Below, piece by piece: positions 17,215 through 26,580 of a stretch of 64,000 nt of DNA. A program made the translations under genes and the position numbers. How positions within the stretch are numbered: position 1 is the stretch's first letter; each line of letters begins with the position of its first letter. The notes under the pieces were generated by a model. The model was not told the DNA's origin. It saw nothing but the letters and a program-made list of their open reading frames with translations, and ran no database searches. Origin of the DNA: Shewanella sp. CG12_big_fil_rev_8_21_14_0_65_47_15 (GTDB lineage Bacteria > Pseudomonadota > Gammaproteobacteria > Enterobacterales > Shewanellaceae); assembly GCF_002783505.1 (NCBI RefSeq), contig NZ_PFGL01000064.1, forward strand, positions 1 to 64,000, in the 5' to 3' direction.

Positions 17215-18762
17215 ATGAGAGTATCACTTTATGTTGTAGTAGGGGGATTTGCCCTGCTCACTGGTTGTCAGACCTTAGACAACCACGAGGTTACTAAGCC
17301 AGAAGCTGAAACCGTCGCAACCGAAAATACAGTCCCACAGTATTACCTCGCATCCCCAGCCGAGTCGGCTCAAATTACCGATGTGTGGGAACGGATCCGT
17401 CAGGGAATGCAATTACCTATCCCGGATCAGAAACTGGTTAATCAATACCGTGATTGGTACATTAAGAACCCAAAGCATCTAGAAATTATTTCAGAGCGTG
17501 CGGCGCCCTACATGTACATGATTGTGGAAGAGCTTGAAAAGCGTCATCTTCCAATCGAAATCGCCCTATTGCCAATTATTGAAAGTGCCTTCGATCCTTC
17601 GGCCTCATCTGCCAGTGCCGCTTCGGGTTTATGGCAATTTACTACGCCTATGGCTAACCATTTTGGCCTAGAAATGAACTGGTGGTACGACGGGCGCCGC
17701 GATGTCCCCGCATCCACAGTTGCGGCGTTGGATATGCTGGAATATCTCTACCAGAAAACCAATAATAATTGGCTCTATGCCTTTGCCGCCTATAATTCCG
17801 GCGAATCCCGGGTACTCAATGCCATTAAACGCAATGAGGAAAAAGGGCTTGAAACCGATTTTTGGTCTCTCAATCTACCGAAAGAAACCGAGCGTTATGT
17901 TCCTCAATTACTCGCACTCGCCGAAGTCATCAAACATGCGGATGAATATGGCATCAGCTTAGCCCCGATTGAGAACAGCCCCTCCATTGAAGTGGTGGAT
18001 ATCGATAGTCAGATTGATCTTGCGATGGCCGCAGGGCTCGCCAATATGACAACCCTCGAGCTGCAAAAACTCAATCCGGGTTATAACCGTTGGGCAACCT
18101 CACCATTGGGACCGCACACTTTAGTGCTACCAATTGATAAATCTGAAGAATTCAAAAAAGCCCTCGCAGAAACAGAAAGCGAAGCACGGGTCAGTTGGTT
18201 GAGATACACCATAAAACCCGGCGATAGCATTGGGGTTATCGCAAAAAATCACCATACGACCATTGCCGCCATCCGTGCAGCTAATGGGATGAAAAACAAT
18301 ACTATTGTTGCAGGTAGACATTTGATCATCCCGGTATCTGCGGATGATAAACAGCTGTACGCCATATCAACGAGCCAAAAATTACCGAAGAAAACTCGGG
18401 CCGTGACAGAGGGTCCTCAATTGACCTACAAGGTGCAATCAGGGGATACCCTATGGGAAATTGCACGCCACCATAAGGTGAGTGTAAAGCAGCTAACAGC
18501 ATGGAATCATTTGAGTAAAGACAGCAAACTGCATGCTGGGCAGCAGCTCACCATCATAGCGTCACAGGCTCCAGTGGCGGCTGAACAAATTCGGACTGTA
18601 AGTTATAAGGTGAAATCCGGTGATTCATTAGCACGGATCGCCAGCAAATTTAACGTTACGGTAGCCGAGTTACTAGAATGGAACAGCTTAACACCCTCTC
18701 AATATATCCAACCCGGTCAAGTGTTAAAACTGGTGGTTGATGAGAGCAAGCTAAGTGCTTAA
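17215..18762 (+). CDS. mltD: Membrane-bound lytic murein transglycosylase D
   Basis: Outer-membrane lipoprotein that cleaves the glycan strands of peptidoglycan, forming 1,6-anhydromuramic ends. The lipobox is LLTGC (Cys18). The SLT domain covers about residues 90-230, with catalytic Glu123 in LLPIIESAFDPSA and the conserved AASGLWQFT and AYNSGESRV segments. Three LysM peptidoglycan-binding repeats follow at about 330-377, 403-448 and 462-508. At 515 residues it has one LysM more than E. coli MltD (452). It stands alone, with its own terminator. Confidence 0.94.
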   Translation: MRVSLYVVVGGFALLTGCQTLDNHEVTKPEAETVATENTVPQYYLASPAESAQITDVWERIRQGMQLPIPDQKLVNQYRDWYIKNPKHLEIISERAAPYMYMIVEELEKRHLPIEIALLPIIESAFDPSASSASAASGLWQFTTPMANHFGLEMNWWYDGRRDVPASTVAALDMLEYLYQKTNNNWLYAFAAYNSGESRVLNAIKRNEEKGLETDFWSLNLPKETERYVPQLLALAEVIKHADEYGISLAPIENSPSIEVVDIDSQIDLAMAAGLANMTTLELQKLNPGYNRWATSPLGPHTLVLPIDKSEEFKKALAETESEARVSWLRYTIKPGDSIGVIAKNHHTTIAAIRAANGMKNNTIVAGRHLIIPVSADDKQLYAISTSQKLPKKTRAVTEGPQLTYKVQSGDTLWEIARHHKVSVKQLTAWNHLSKDSKLHAGQQLTIIASQAPVAAEQIRTVSYKVKSGDSLARIASKFNVTVAELLEWNSLTPSQYIQPGQVLKLVVDESKLSA

Positions 18763-18792
18763 TGTTTGATAATTAAAGCTCGGTAGGTACAC

Positions 18793-18827
18793 AAAGGCAG
18801 CGAACCTCGGGACGCTGCCTTTGTTTT
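18793..18827 (+). terminator. Intrinsic terminator of mltD
   Basis: Stem AAAGGCAGCG / CGCTGCCTTT with a 10-base loop, followed by GTTTTT. Confidence 0.88.
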
Positions 18828-18875
18828 TAGTGCAGTGCACAAAAGTGCGCGACTATTTGGAACGGCTATTAGCCA

Positions 18876-20693
18876 TTAAAAACCACCTAACTTTTTCAGT
18901 AGAGAATCCTTCAATTTATCCTTCGCCTTATCTGTTTCTTCCTTCAACTGATTGTTGAGTAATGCCTGAGTATCTAAGGCATATTCTGGCTTTTGGAAAG
19001 TCCCTGTAATGGCTAATGGGATATCAACTCCTACCAGAGCATCTTTCTCACTTCCCCCCTGACCTTTAAGTGAATTAACCAAACTGGTCGTTAATTTATA
19101 GTCCAATGATTCGGTCAATAAATTTGCACTGCCCTTGCCCGCTAATCGTAGTAAGGGTGAGGACATAGCAAGATCGGGATTGGTTGCTATACCATTTTCA
19201 AGGGAAAAATTCCCCGTCAGACTCGAGAAATCGGTTTTACGCTCCTCTTGCGTATCTGCCGATAAATTGCCCTTTAACTTAGCCTGAGCGCTGCGGATCA
19301 TCTGCGGAATATTGACGCCATAGAGGGCACCATCGGTCACATCAAAGCGACCATTAGCGAGCAGATTTTTCTTTAACTGCTCAGGGATCAAGCTCTTACC
19401 TTTACCCTTAATATTCACATTGGCCGTTCCTGCTAATAAATCCACCTCGGCTAAATCTTTAAGTAACGCTCTAACTTGCACACCCGTCACTTGCTTATCA
19501 AATTGATAGCTCGCGACACTCTGGCGCGCATCCACTTGCGCGTTTACCATCAACTTGCCTTGGTACAAATCGGCGGTTAGCTGTTTTAGATCAACGACCC
19601 CGCCTTTTATTCCTAAGTCCAGCAGCCAATTTTGAGTGGCAAGATTGGCGACCTTAATCGATTTCACCGCCAACTTAAGTTTCATATCGAGGGACTTAAG
19701 CGCACTCAAATCAGGTTCAGAGGCTTTCGCTGCAGTGGTCGCCTGAGCGGCGTTTTCTGTTGTTTCAGTTTTTGGCAGTAGAGCATCAAGATCGATATCA
19801 CCCACTTGGAAATCGGCATTAATCTGCGGTACTTTTCCGCCGTAATTCAGCGTTAGTTGACCCGAAGCGCTCACATCGGCGGCACTCAACTTCATAATAT
19901 CCGCAGACAATTGCTTTTTATCTAATGCGATTTGAGTATTTAGGCTGATTGCGGTGATCACTTTTTTATTAGGGATGCTGTCCCCTTCGATCACAGTGTC
20001 AATATTGAATTTATCAATGATTAACTGATTGAGATCTTGGTTCAACTTAACTTCACCCTCCCCTTTACTGCTCACTTTCATCTCGGCTAAGGATGCCGTA
20101 AATTCGTAGGCTATGGGGGCAAACTTATCGAGGGAAAATGCGCCTAAGGTAAAACTATCTAGGGTGAATGTTTGCGTCTGTCCCTTGGCCTCATCGATCA
20201 TATTGATCTGTGTGTTGGTGATAGCAACACCGCCCACCTCAATACCTGTAAGCTGAGTTTTAGAGGAAGGTTCAGTAGAAGGACCAGATTTACCACCAGA
20301 ATCCCCTGTTAACCCATCTAAACTTGAGCTGCCATTCTTACGGGTAACTAAATTGATTTTAGCGCCATCTAAGCTCAATTGGGCAATTTGAATTTCTTTA
20401 CTAAAGAGTGGCATCAAGGCCACTTCCGCAATGGCTTTATTCACTTCAAGCATAGACTGAGGTGTAAAACCTTCAGGATTTGAGAGAGAAATGCCCCCTA
20501 AATTAATGCCGATAGTGGGAAAAAATGTCCATGAGAGGTCGTCAGCAATCACTAACTCGCGACCCGTTTGTTTTTTCACGGCGTTGACAATCTCAGGTTT
20601 AAAGTCATTCGGATCAAAAAATACTGTGAGATATAAGGTAACAACCAATATTAAGGTCACCAAAATAGCCAAAAGCCACTTAATAAATTTCAT
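18876..20693 (-). CDS. AsmA-family envelope protein
   Basis: Inner-membrane-anchored periplasmic protein of the AsmA family, implicated in outer-membrane lipid or protein homeostasis and related to the bridge-like lipid-transfer proteins. An N-terminal anchor helix (LLAILVTLILVVTLYLTVFF) leads into the AsmA signature (DPNDFKPEIVNAVKKQTGREL, given here as its first part) and a long beta-rich body with a Gln/Ala/Thr-rich linker near 310-330. The C-terminal AsmA_2-type region (about 440-590) has the characteristic NGIATNPDLAMSSPLLRLAG segment. At 605 residues it is close to E. coli AsmA (617). Confidence 0.88.
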   Translation of the reverse strand: MKFIKWLLAILVTLILVVTLYLTVFFDPNDFKPEIVNAVKKQTGRELVIADDLSWTFFPTIGINLGGISLSNPEGFTPQSMLEVNKAIAEVALMPLFSKEIQIAQLSLDGAKINLVTRKNGSSSLDGLTGDSGGKSGPSTEPSSKTQLTGIEVGGVAITNTQINMIDEAKGQTQTFTLDSFTLGAFSLDKFAPIAYEFTASLAEMKVSSKGEGEVKLNQDLNQLIIDKFNIDTVIEGDSIPNKKVITAISLNTQIALDKKQLSADIMKLSAADVSASGQLTLNYGGKVPQINADFQVGDIDLDALLPKTETTENAAQATTAAKASEPDLSALKSLDMKLKLAVKSIKVANLATQNWLLDLGIKGGVVDLKQLTADLYQGKLMVNAQVDARQSVASYQFDKQVTGVQVRALLKDLAEVDLLAGTANVNIKGKGKSLIPEQLKKNLLANGRFDVTDGALYGVNIPQMIRSAQAKLKGNLSADTQEERKTDFSSLTGNFSLENGIATNPDLAMSSPLLRLAGKGSANLLTESLDYKLTTSLVNSLKGQGGSEKDALVGVDIPLAITGTFQKPEYALDTQALLNNQLKEETDKAKDKLKDSLLKKLGGF

Positions 20694-20737
20694 ATAAACA
20701 TCCTTATCAATAACATCTTACATTGAGGTATCGAGCT

Positions 20738-21232
20738 TTAATTTAAAAAGGCAAAGTTCAACGACTCCTCGCTGATGGCGATCCCATTTTGATCCGCATA
20801 AATCATCATGCCGGGTTTAACGAGCACGCCCCCTATTTCTATAGGCACATTCACTTGTCCTTGGTTCAATTTATCTGTCTTTATCGGCATAGCACCGAGT
20901 GCGTAGACTCCAAGATTAAAGGTCGCCAATCTCGCCGCATCGCGGATATAGCCATTGATCACCACGCCCTGCCAGCCATGGTCTAACGCACTTTGGGCAA
21001 TAAGATCACCCAGTAACGCCCTACGGGCCGAACCGCCCCCATCGACGACCAACACTTTGCCCTGTCCATCCTGTGCCAGCACCTCCTTTACTTTAGAGTT
21101 GTCTTCGAAACATTTCACCGTCACAATTTCACCCCAAAAAAGACGTTTCCCACCAAATGCAGTAAAGGTAAGCGGTAATAGGGTGAGTTTCGATGGATAG
21201 TGATCGAACAAATCAGGTAATAGATCAAGCAT
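20738..21232 (-). CDS. RraA-like protein
   Basis: Member of the RraA / HMG-CHA aldolase fold family. The conserved core VVDGGGSARRALLGDLIAQ...GVVINGYIRDAARL contains the Gly-Asp and Arg-Asp residues that bind metal in aldolase members. RraA proper regulates RNase E; shewanellae commonly encode a separate canonical RraA, so this could be a paralogue acting as an oxaloacetate/HMG-type aldolase. At 164 residues the length is standard. The N-terminus (MLDLLPDLFDHYPSKLTLL) differs from canonical RraA, supporting paralogue status. It lies 45 bases upstream of asmA on the same strand. Confidence 0.8.
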   Translation of the reverse strand: MLDLLPDLFDHYPSKLTLLPLTFTAFGGKRLFWGEIVTVKCFEDNSKVKEVLAQDGQGKVLVVDGGGSARRALLGDLIAQSALDHGWQGVVINGYIRDAARLATFNLGVYALGAMPIKTDKLNQGQVNVPIEIGGVLVKPGMMIYADQNGIAISEESLNFAFLN

Positions 21233-21466
21233 TTGAATCTCCGCACCGGTTAAAAGTTTAGACTACTCATTATTGTAGACCTCGACAAGACCAAAGCAAA
21301 AACGATGCAGTTTTTATTTAATTTTGACTTCTAATTGCTTGGTGAAAATGAGCATTCACATTATAATCTGTAAGAGTTAACATCCTGTGACAACCTCTTA
21401 GGCTTTTTACCTAAGTGATATCATTATTTAGTTCCTCTATTTTCTTTGTTATAAAGTGAAAACCAA

Positions 21467-21787
21467 ATGACTACTGATCTTGATTTACAGAGCGCAATCG
21501 CGGCTCTTGATGAATATGGATATGATAAAAAAGTCTCAGCGGATCTTGAGCAAGCACGTAACAAACAACAGATGGGAAAATATATCAAATCCCTCGACTA
21601 TAGTTTACGTCGACTATTGATATTGCAAGAAACAGTTAACGAATTAGTCGAAGAAAAGAAACATCAACTTGCATTGCAGGAGCATGTGCAAACCTACAAA
21701 ACAAAGATTATCAATTTGTCTCGGGAATTTAACATTTCCTATGAGGATGTCTTAGCCATAATGGCAGAGTTAGCTAATAAAAAATAA
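21467..21787 (+). CDS. Small helical protein of unknown function
   Basis: A 106-residue, highly charged and mostly helical protein. Residues about 25-75 look like a coiled coil (YSLRRLLILQETVNELVEEK), followed by a short, more conserved-looking end (EFNISYEDVLAIM). No signal peptide, membrane helix or catalytic motif is seen. The overall plan, an N-terminal oligomerisation helix plus a short tail, faintly recalls small nucleoid proteins, but I do not claim homology. Codon use is like its neighbours, so it is probably a real Shewanella gene. It lies alone between convergent and divergent neighbours. Confidence 0.65.
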   Translation: MTTDLDLQSAIAALDEYGYDKKVSADLEQARNKQQMGKYIKSLDYSLRRLLILQETVNELVEEKKHQLALQEHVQTYKTKIINLSREFNISYEDVLAIMAELANKK

Positions 21788-21885
21788 CCTTATCTTTAAG
21801 TGATTAAGCACTGTTCATATGCTCACAAATTAACCCTGTGGCGTAGGGTAATCAATTTATCTTATTAAACGACATCTTGGTAATG

Positions 21886-21920
21886 TAAAAGAAAAGAGGC
21901 TAGATAAAATATCCAGCCTC
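21886..21920 (-). terminator. Intrinsic terminator of the DUF885 gene
   Basis: On the minus strand GAGGCT-g-GATATTTTATC-t-AGCCTC folds into an interrupted stem, followed by TTTTCTTTT. Confidence 0.75.
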
Positions 21921-21934
21921 CTAGGTCTTGAGTG

Positions 21935-23707
21935 TTATTTATCTTGCATCAGCTGGCGAATATATTTCACTGGCGCACTGCCATAACTTAAGAATGTTTC
22001 ATGGAAGGTTTTAAGATCAAAATCCTTATCCTTGACCTTTTTGTATTCTTCACGGAAATCATAGATCTCACGATAACCAGAATAATAACTGGTTAGCTGG
22101 ACTTGGCTTAACGTTGCACGGCGCCACTTGCCTTCAGCTTCAGCTTGCTGCTGAAATGCTTCATCCATCATCAAGGCTATCGCCTCTTTTTCAGTCATAC
22201 CTTTTACATGGATGCTGTAATCTAAAATCGTGTTACAGATAACTCTCAAGTTCCACTTGTAATACATAAGCCACATTTCAGGTTCAAAATCACCGTAGCC
22301 TTCCTCGAGCATCATGCGTTCGGTATATACTGCCCAGCCTTCAACCATAGCACCATTACCAAATAAACTCTTCACAAGGCTTGGTGACTCATTGGAATAA
22401 ACCAATTGAGTATAATGCCCAGGAATCGCTTCATGGATATTGAGGATCTGCAAGATCCAGTGGTTATATTCACGTAGATAACTTTCAGCGGACTCATCGC
22501 TCATATCATCGAGTGGCGTCACATTGTAATAGGTATTACCTAGTTTCTCATACGGACCAGGGGCGCTGATAGATGCCCCCGCGAAGCCTCGCATATATTC
22601 TGGGGTTTCACGCACCACTAAAGGCTTTTTAGGGTCGAGGGTGACTAAGTTTTTCTGATTAACAAATTCGATTAACTGTGGAATTTGTTTACGGACCTCA
22701 TTCACAAAGTCATCACGTTTAACATGTTGAGTAGATAATTTATCGATTAACTGACGAATGGCGATTTTATTATCCGCAGGTTTTGGCGTAGTAAAATATT
22801 TGGGCCAAAGTTTATCGGTGATCTTGGTCATTTCACCTTGAACTCTTTCTTTATCGGCCATAGCCTTTTGGTAGAGTTGCTTGGCTGTCATGCCCGCTTG
22901 AATATCGAAGGCAAACTTCTGTTCATATAATGCCTCTCCAATCCTAAAGCTGCGAGCGCCATCTTTTTTGAGTTGCGACACTAGGTTGTTAAGCCATGCA
23001 ATATGCCCGTTGATTGCCACCGTTGCCGCATCGAAGCGCGTCTTAAATAGGGCTTTTTCGCTGTCGCTGAGACCAGAATCGGTCACTTGCTTTAATAAAT
23101 CATCGGAGAAAACAGAAAATGCACCTTGGTTCTGCATAACGGCAAGTTCTGTATGTTCTAGAGTGGGCTGATTGATATTAGCCTGTGCCGCGGCGTAATA
23201 AGCTGGAATATTTTCCATACGCGCCAGCACCGAACGCAATCTATCATCTAACGGGGCAAAGTTTTCGTTAATAATTTGGGCAAAGCCACCCGCGACATTA
23301 TAGTTAGAGGGATCCCACTGCCAGGATTTAAACGTAGTGATATCCCACGCCATACTGCCCAATAAGTTATTGATTAAATGGTAATCAATCAACTCATTAG
23401 CAGTTAGGGTTTGTTGATCAAACTTGGCTAGAGCTGCCTGCTGGGCACTAACAAAAGCCAAGGTTTTAGCACGGCTAGCCTCATTAGGAATATCAAGATA
23501 GCCATCATTAACATGCTTACCACTGTATAGTGCCCAGGTTGGTGATAATTCCCACAGGGAATCGATAAATGCATTGCTAAATTGGGCAAAGCTTGCGGCT
23601 TGAACTTCTGCGGCAATCGAAGCTGTGCTGGTATTGGTCTGAGATTGGCAGCCAGCAATACCGGCGAGTGATAACAGTATCGCAAGGGATAAGGTGGTTT
23701 TTCTCAT
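21935..23707 (-). CDS. DUF885 lipoprotein, predicted zinc metallopeptidase
   Basis: Large lipoprotein (590 residues; lipobox GIAGC, Cys20) of the DUF885 family. The motif HEAIPGHYTQ at about residues 423-432 is the family's predicted zinc site (HExxxGH), with a downstream Glu-rich helix (EGWAVYTERMMLEEGYG) supplying the third ligand. The family is considered peptidase-like, but most members lack proven substrates. The lipid anchor places it in the envelope. Its own terminator follows, and a 22-bp tandem duplication lies just upstream of its start. Confidence 0.85.
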   Translation of the reverse strand: MRKTTLSLAILLSLAGIAGCQSQTNTSTASIAAEVQAASFAQFSNAFIDSLWELSPTWALYSGKHVNDGYLDIPNEASRAKTLAFVSAQQAALAKFDQQTLTANELIDYHLINNLLGSMAWDITTFKSWQWDPSNYNVAGGFAQIINENFAPLDDRLRSVLARMENIPAYYAAAQANINQPTLEHTELAVMQNQGAFSVFSDDLLKQVTDSGLSDSEKALFKTRFDAATVAINGHIAWLNNLVSQLKKDGARSFRIGEALYEQKFAFDIQAGMTAKQLYQKAMADKERVQGEMTKITDKLWPKYFTTPKPADNKIAIRQLIDKLSTQHVKRDDFVNEVRKQIPQLIEFVNQKNLVTLDPKKPLVVRETPEYMRGFAGASISAPGPYEKLGNTYYNVTPLDDMSDESAESYLREYNHWILQILNIHEAIPGHYTQLVYSNESPSLVKSLFGNGAMVEGWAVYTERMMLEEGYGDFEPEMWLMYYKWNLRVICNTILDYSIHVKGMTEKEAIALMMDEAFQQQAEAEGKWRRATLSQVQLTSYYSGYREIYDFREEYKKVKDKDFDLKTFHETFLSYGSAPVKYIRQLMQDK

Positions 23708-23742
23708 TATATTTCGTCCTTTATACTATGATGTTCGAACTC

Positions 23743-23786
23743 ACGTTTTAAATCAGCTCACTTAACGCTTTAAATCAACTCACCTA
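23743..23786. repeat. 22-bp tandem duplication upstream of the DUF885 gene
   Basis: Two adjacent 22-base units (23743-23764 and 23765-23786) that differ at three positions; the shared core is TTTAAATCA-CTCAC-TA. They start 36 bases upstream of the DUF885 lipoprotein start codon, so they could be a repeated operator or a simple duplication in the leader. Confidence 0.7.
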
Positions 23787-24039
23787 AAACAATGCCAAGC
23801 GCTGTGGCACATAAGTGTGGCCATTAAAAATGCACTAAGTTAATCATATTGCTTTAGTAATTGCAGCTATGTTGCCACAGAATACATGCTCAGTTACAAA
23901 TTTTTAGTTCAGGCATAAAACGTTCTTCGAAGGAGTAAATGGCATTCGAGTATTCAAGAGGATCAAAAACAATAAAGCGGGATCAACAAAGATCATTTCT
24001 GGCAAATCCTGCAATATTCACCTTTTATTCACCACTGCC

Positions 24040-24048
24040 TGCTATAAT
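24040..24048 (+). promoter_or_regulatory. Extended -10 promoter of the RhlE-type helicase gene
   Basis: TGCTATAAT, a perfect -10 hexamer with the TGn extension, without a strong -35 box. Transcription would start near 24055, leaving a leader of about 60 bases before the ATG at 24116. Confidence 0.55.
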
Positions 24049-24115
24049 ACCGAACTGCTTCGCTGTTGAGTCACGCTTAACAGTTTGCCTATGAATTATT
24101 TATTTGAGACACCTA

Positions 24116-25522
24116 ATGCCATTTTCCAAACTTGGATTAAGCGAACCGATTGTAAAAGCCATTACAGAACTCGGTTATTCGACCCCAACCCCCATTCAAG
24201 CTAAGGCGATCCCCGTTATCCTCAGTGGTAAAAATGTGCTCGGCGCCGCACAAACGGGCACAGGTAAAACCGCCAGTTTTGTGTTACCGCTGCTGCAAAT
24301 GTTTGCCGATAGCCCCCAAATTCGCCCTAAACGAGTACGCGCCATTATCCTTACACCTACCCGTGAGCTTGCAGTGCAGGTTGAGGACAATATCAGCCAA
24401 TACGCAAAATATCTGCCGCTGACCTCTATGGCCATGTACGGCGGCGTCGATGCCACGCCACAAAAAAAACGCTTAATTGAAGGTGTCGATATCCTAGTGG
24501 CGACCCCAGGTCGACTACTCGATATGTACACCCAAAGAGCCATTCACTTCGATGAATTATCTGTGCTGGTATTAGATGAAGCCGATCGAATGCTCGATAT
24601 GGGATTTATTGAAGATATCAATAAAATCATCGAAAAATTGCCGCCACAAAGGCAAAACTTGCTCTTCTCGGCCACCCTTTCGAAGCAAGTGCGCGTATTA
24701 GCTAAGACCGCCGTTGAAAATCCTATCGAGATTGAAATTGCACGAAATGCAGCCACGGCGCCACAAATTGATCAGTGGCTCACCACTGTCGATAAAGATA
24801 AAAAATCTGCGCTACTGAGTCATCTGATTAAGGAACAAGCGTGGGATCAAGCGCTAATTTTTATCCAAACCAAGCAAGGCGCGGCCAAATTAGTCAGTCA
24901 GCTTGAAAAGCGTGATATTGCCGCCGAAGCCTTCCACAGTGGCCGCAGCCAAGCGGTACGTGAGCAGCTTTTAGCCGATTTTAAGTCCGGTAAACTGGCA
25001 TTTTTAGTGGCAACGGGCGTCGCATCCCGCGGTATCGATATCGACGCCCTCACCCGGGTGGTTAACTATGATCTGCCCGATGAAGCCGATGATTATATTC
25101 ATCGTATTGGGCGTACGGGCCGCGCAGGCGAGCAAGGTGAAGCCCTATCCTTTGTGTCAAAGGACGACTTTAAAAATCTGTGTGCGATTGAACGCCGCCT
25201 AGGCCACCTCATAGTGCGTAAAGAAATCGACGGATTTACCCCTAAAAAAGCAGTGCCAATCTCCATTCTCGATTTTGTGCCTAAACATAAGCCTGAAAAA
25301 ACGTTTCGCCCAACAGACTCGGCTGCGGGAACTTACCGCAGTACAAAGGAAGGTACTTTCGAGACGGCTAAGGCGAAAAAGCATCGCAGTGCAAAGTCGC
25401 AACCCAAGCCAGCGCCGAACGCGACTTTGCGTCCAACCCGATCTGCACCGGAAGGTCCAAAGCGACAAGACAGTGGCAACGCCCCCTTTAATCCATGGAC
25501 CAGCGGACCTAAATCCAAGTAA
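24116..25522 (+). CDS. DEAD-box ATP-dependent RNA helicase (RhlE type)
   Basis: RNA helicase with the complete motif set: Q motif (TPTPIQAKAIP), I AQTGTGKT, Ia PTRELA, GG, TPGRLLD, II DEAD, III SAT, V-VI ATGVASRGIDID and HRIGRTGRAG. After the two RecA domains (to about residue 365) comes a basic, low-complexity tail rich in Lys, Arg, Pro and Ser, typical of RhlE proteins that work on ribosomes or structured RNA. The ATG at 24116 is used. ppiB follows after 24 bases on the same strand with no terminator between, so co-transcription is likely. Confidence 0.92.
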   Translation: MPFSKLGLSEPIVKAITELGYSTPTPIQAKAIPVILSGKNVLGAAQTGTGKTASFVLPLLQMFADSPQIRPKRVRAIILTPTRELAVQVEDNISQYAKYLPLTSMAMYGGVDATPQKKRLIEGVDILVATPGRLLDMYTQRAIHFDELSVLVLDEADRMLDMGFIEDINKIIEKLPPQRQNLLFSATLSKQVRVLAKTAVENPIEIEIARNAATAPQIDQWLTTVDKDKKSALLSHLIKEQAWDQALIFIQTKQGAAKLVSQLEKRDIAAEAFHSGRSQAVREQLLADFKSGKLAFLVATGVASRGIDIDALTRVVNYDLPDEADDYIHRIGRTGRAGEQGEALSFVSKDDFKNLCAIERRLGHLIVRKEIDGFTPKKAVPISILDFVPKHKPEKTFRPTDSAAGTYRSTKEGTFETAKAKKHRSAKSQPKPAPNATLRPTRSAPEGPKRQDSGNAPFNPWTSGPKSK

Positions 25523-25546
25523 TTCAATTAAATATAAGCTAACACT

Positions 25547-26041
25547 ATGATTATTTTCACGACTAATATCGGCGATATCGGCATTGAACTCGATGTTGAA
25601 CGTGCGCCCGTTACCTCAAAAAACTTTCTCCGTTACTGCGAAGAAGGGTTTTATGAACACACCATTTTCCACCGTGTGATCAAAGGCTTTATGATCCAAG
25701 GCGGTGGTTTTACTGCCAAGATGAAAGAAAAACCGACCCACGACCCCATAGTCAACGAAGCCAATAAAGGACTTTCAAACGTCCTTGGCACTATTGCAAT
25801 GGCCCGCACCGACGCCCCGCACTCGGCCACGGCGCAGTTTTTTATCAATACCGCCAATAATGATTTCCTCGATCATACCGCAGCCACCAATAACGGTTGG
25901 GGTTATGCCGTCTTTGGTAAAGTGGTCGCGGGACTCGAGGTAGTACAGCAAATTGAAAAGGTCAAAACCACTAAAGTTGCAGGCCATGAAGATGTGCCGC
26001 GCGAAGCTATTATTATCGAGAAAGTGACCATTACCGAGTAA
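25547..26041 (+). CDS. ppiB: Peptidyl-prolyl cis-trans isomerase B (cyclophilin)
   Basis: Cytoplasmic cyclophilin accelerating proline isomerisation. The catalytic region is [16 protein letters not shown] (active-site Arg, Phe, Met and Gln), followed by [19 protein letters not shown], with the Trp of [13 protein letters not shown] in the cyclosporin-contact region. At 164 residues and without a signal peptide, it is PpiB rather than the periplasmic PpiA. It probably shares a transcript with the helicase upstream; a strong terminator follows. Confidence 0.94.
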   Translation: MIIFTTNIGDIGIELDVERAPVTSKNFLRYCEEGFYEHTIFHRVIKGFMIQGGGFTAKMKEKPTHDPIVNEANKGLSNVLGTIAMARTDAPHSATAQFFINTANNDFLDHTAATNNGWGYAVFGKVVAGLEVVQQIEKVKTTKVAGHEDVPREAIIIEKVTITE

Positions 26042-26054
26042 TTTGTACACATAT

Positions 26055-26089
26055 AAAAACAAAGGGAGCTTATCGCTCCCTTTGTTTTT
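26055..26089. terminator. Bidirectional terminator, ppiB / ycgN
   Basis: Fully complementary arms AAAAACAAAGGGAGC and GCTCCCTTTGTTTTT around a 5-base loop. T-rich ends on both strands let it serve ppiB (+) and ycgN (-). Confidence 0.92.
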
Positions 26090-26097
26090 ATATGCGG

Positions 26098-26538
26098 TCA
26101 ATCAATATCTTTGAGCGGCCATAATACGATATGATCTTCGATATCTTTTACCCTGCGCTCATCAATCACTTTGCCTTGAATTGACATGCCCGCAAGGTGC
26201 ATCGCCTCTTTCGATCCTGTGATTAACGGGTGCCAGCTTGGCAAGTCACGTCCTGCGGCAAGCCGGCGATAGGCACAGCTATCGGGCAGCCACGTCAGTT
26301 GATTGACGTTATCGAGGCTGATCACTGTGCATTGGGGAACATAGCTAAAACGGTCAGTGTAATGTTGACAACTGCCTGTGTGATGATCGAGCAATAAACA
26401 GGCTGCATTGGTGTAATACAAGTCTTCGGTTTCATCGTCGATCAACTTATTTAAACAACATTTACCACAGCCATCGCAGAGGGATTCCCACTCGGTTGCT
26501 GTCATCTGCGCTAATGTTTTACTCTGCCAAAATGCCAT
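26098..26538 (-). CDS. ycgN: YcgN-type cysteine-cluster protein (UPF0260)
   Basis: Small cytosolic protein with the conserved Cys cluster CDGCGKCC (Cys21, 24, 27, 28) plus later Cys residues ([26 protein letters not shown]), suggesting metal or Fe-S binding; function unknown. At 146 residues it matches E. coli YcgN. In E. coli ycgN lies next to ycgL and minC; here the three remain near each other with an MltB-like gene between. Confidence 0.92.
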   Translation of the reverse strand: MAFWQSKTLAQMTATEWESLCDGCGKCCLNKLIDDETEDLYYTNAACLLLDHHTGSCQHYTDRFSYVPQCTVISLDNVNQLTWLPDSCAYRRLAAGRDLPSWHPLITGSKEAMHLAGMSIQGKVIDERRVKDIEDHIVLWPLKDID

Positions 26539-26557
26539 GTTCGAAACTATCTTCCAA

Positions 26558-26580
26558 TAAAAAACCCGCTTAGTGCGGGC
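26558..26580 (-). terminator. Intrinsic terminator of the mltB-like gene
   Basis: On the minus strand, CCCGC-actaa-GCGGG followed by six T residues, directly after the TAG stop (stem and stop codon touch). Confidence 0.82.

Larger units (their letters stand above)
23708..24115. other. Divergent intergenic region, DUF885 gene / helicase
   Basis: About 400 bases with no supported gene. It contains the 22-bp tandem repeat near the DUF885 start (23743-23786) and the helicase promoter (24040-24048). A 51-codon frame at 23939-24094 was considered and rejected. Confidence 0.5.

Noticed and set aside
23939-24094. 51-codon frame with AAGGAG upstream
   Set aside because: The AAGGAG is only three bases from the ATG, the peptide has no recognisable features, and the frame runs across the helicase's extended -10 promoter.
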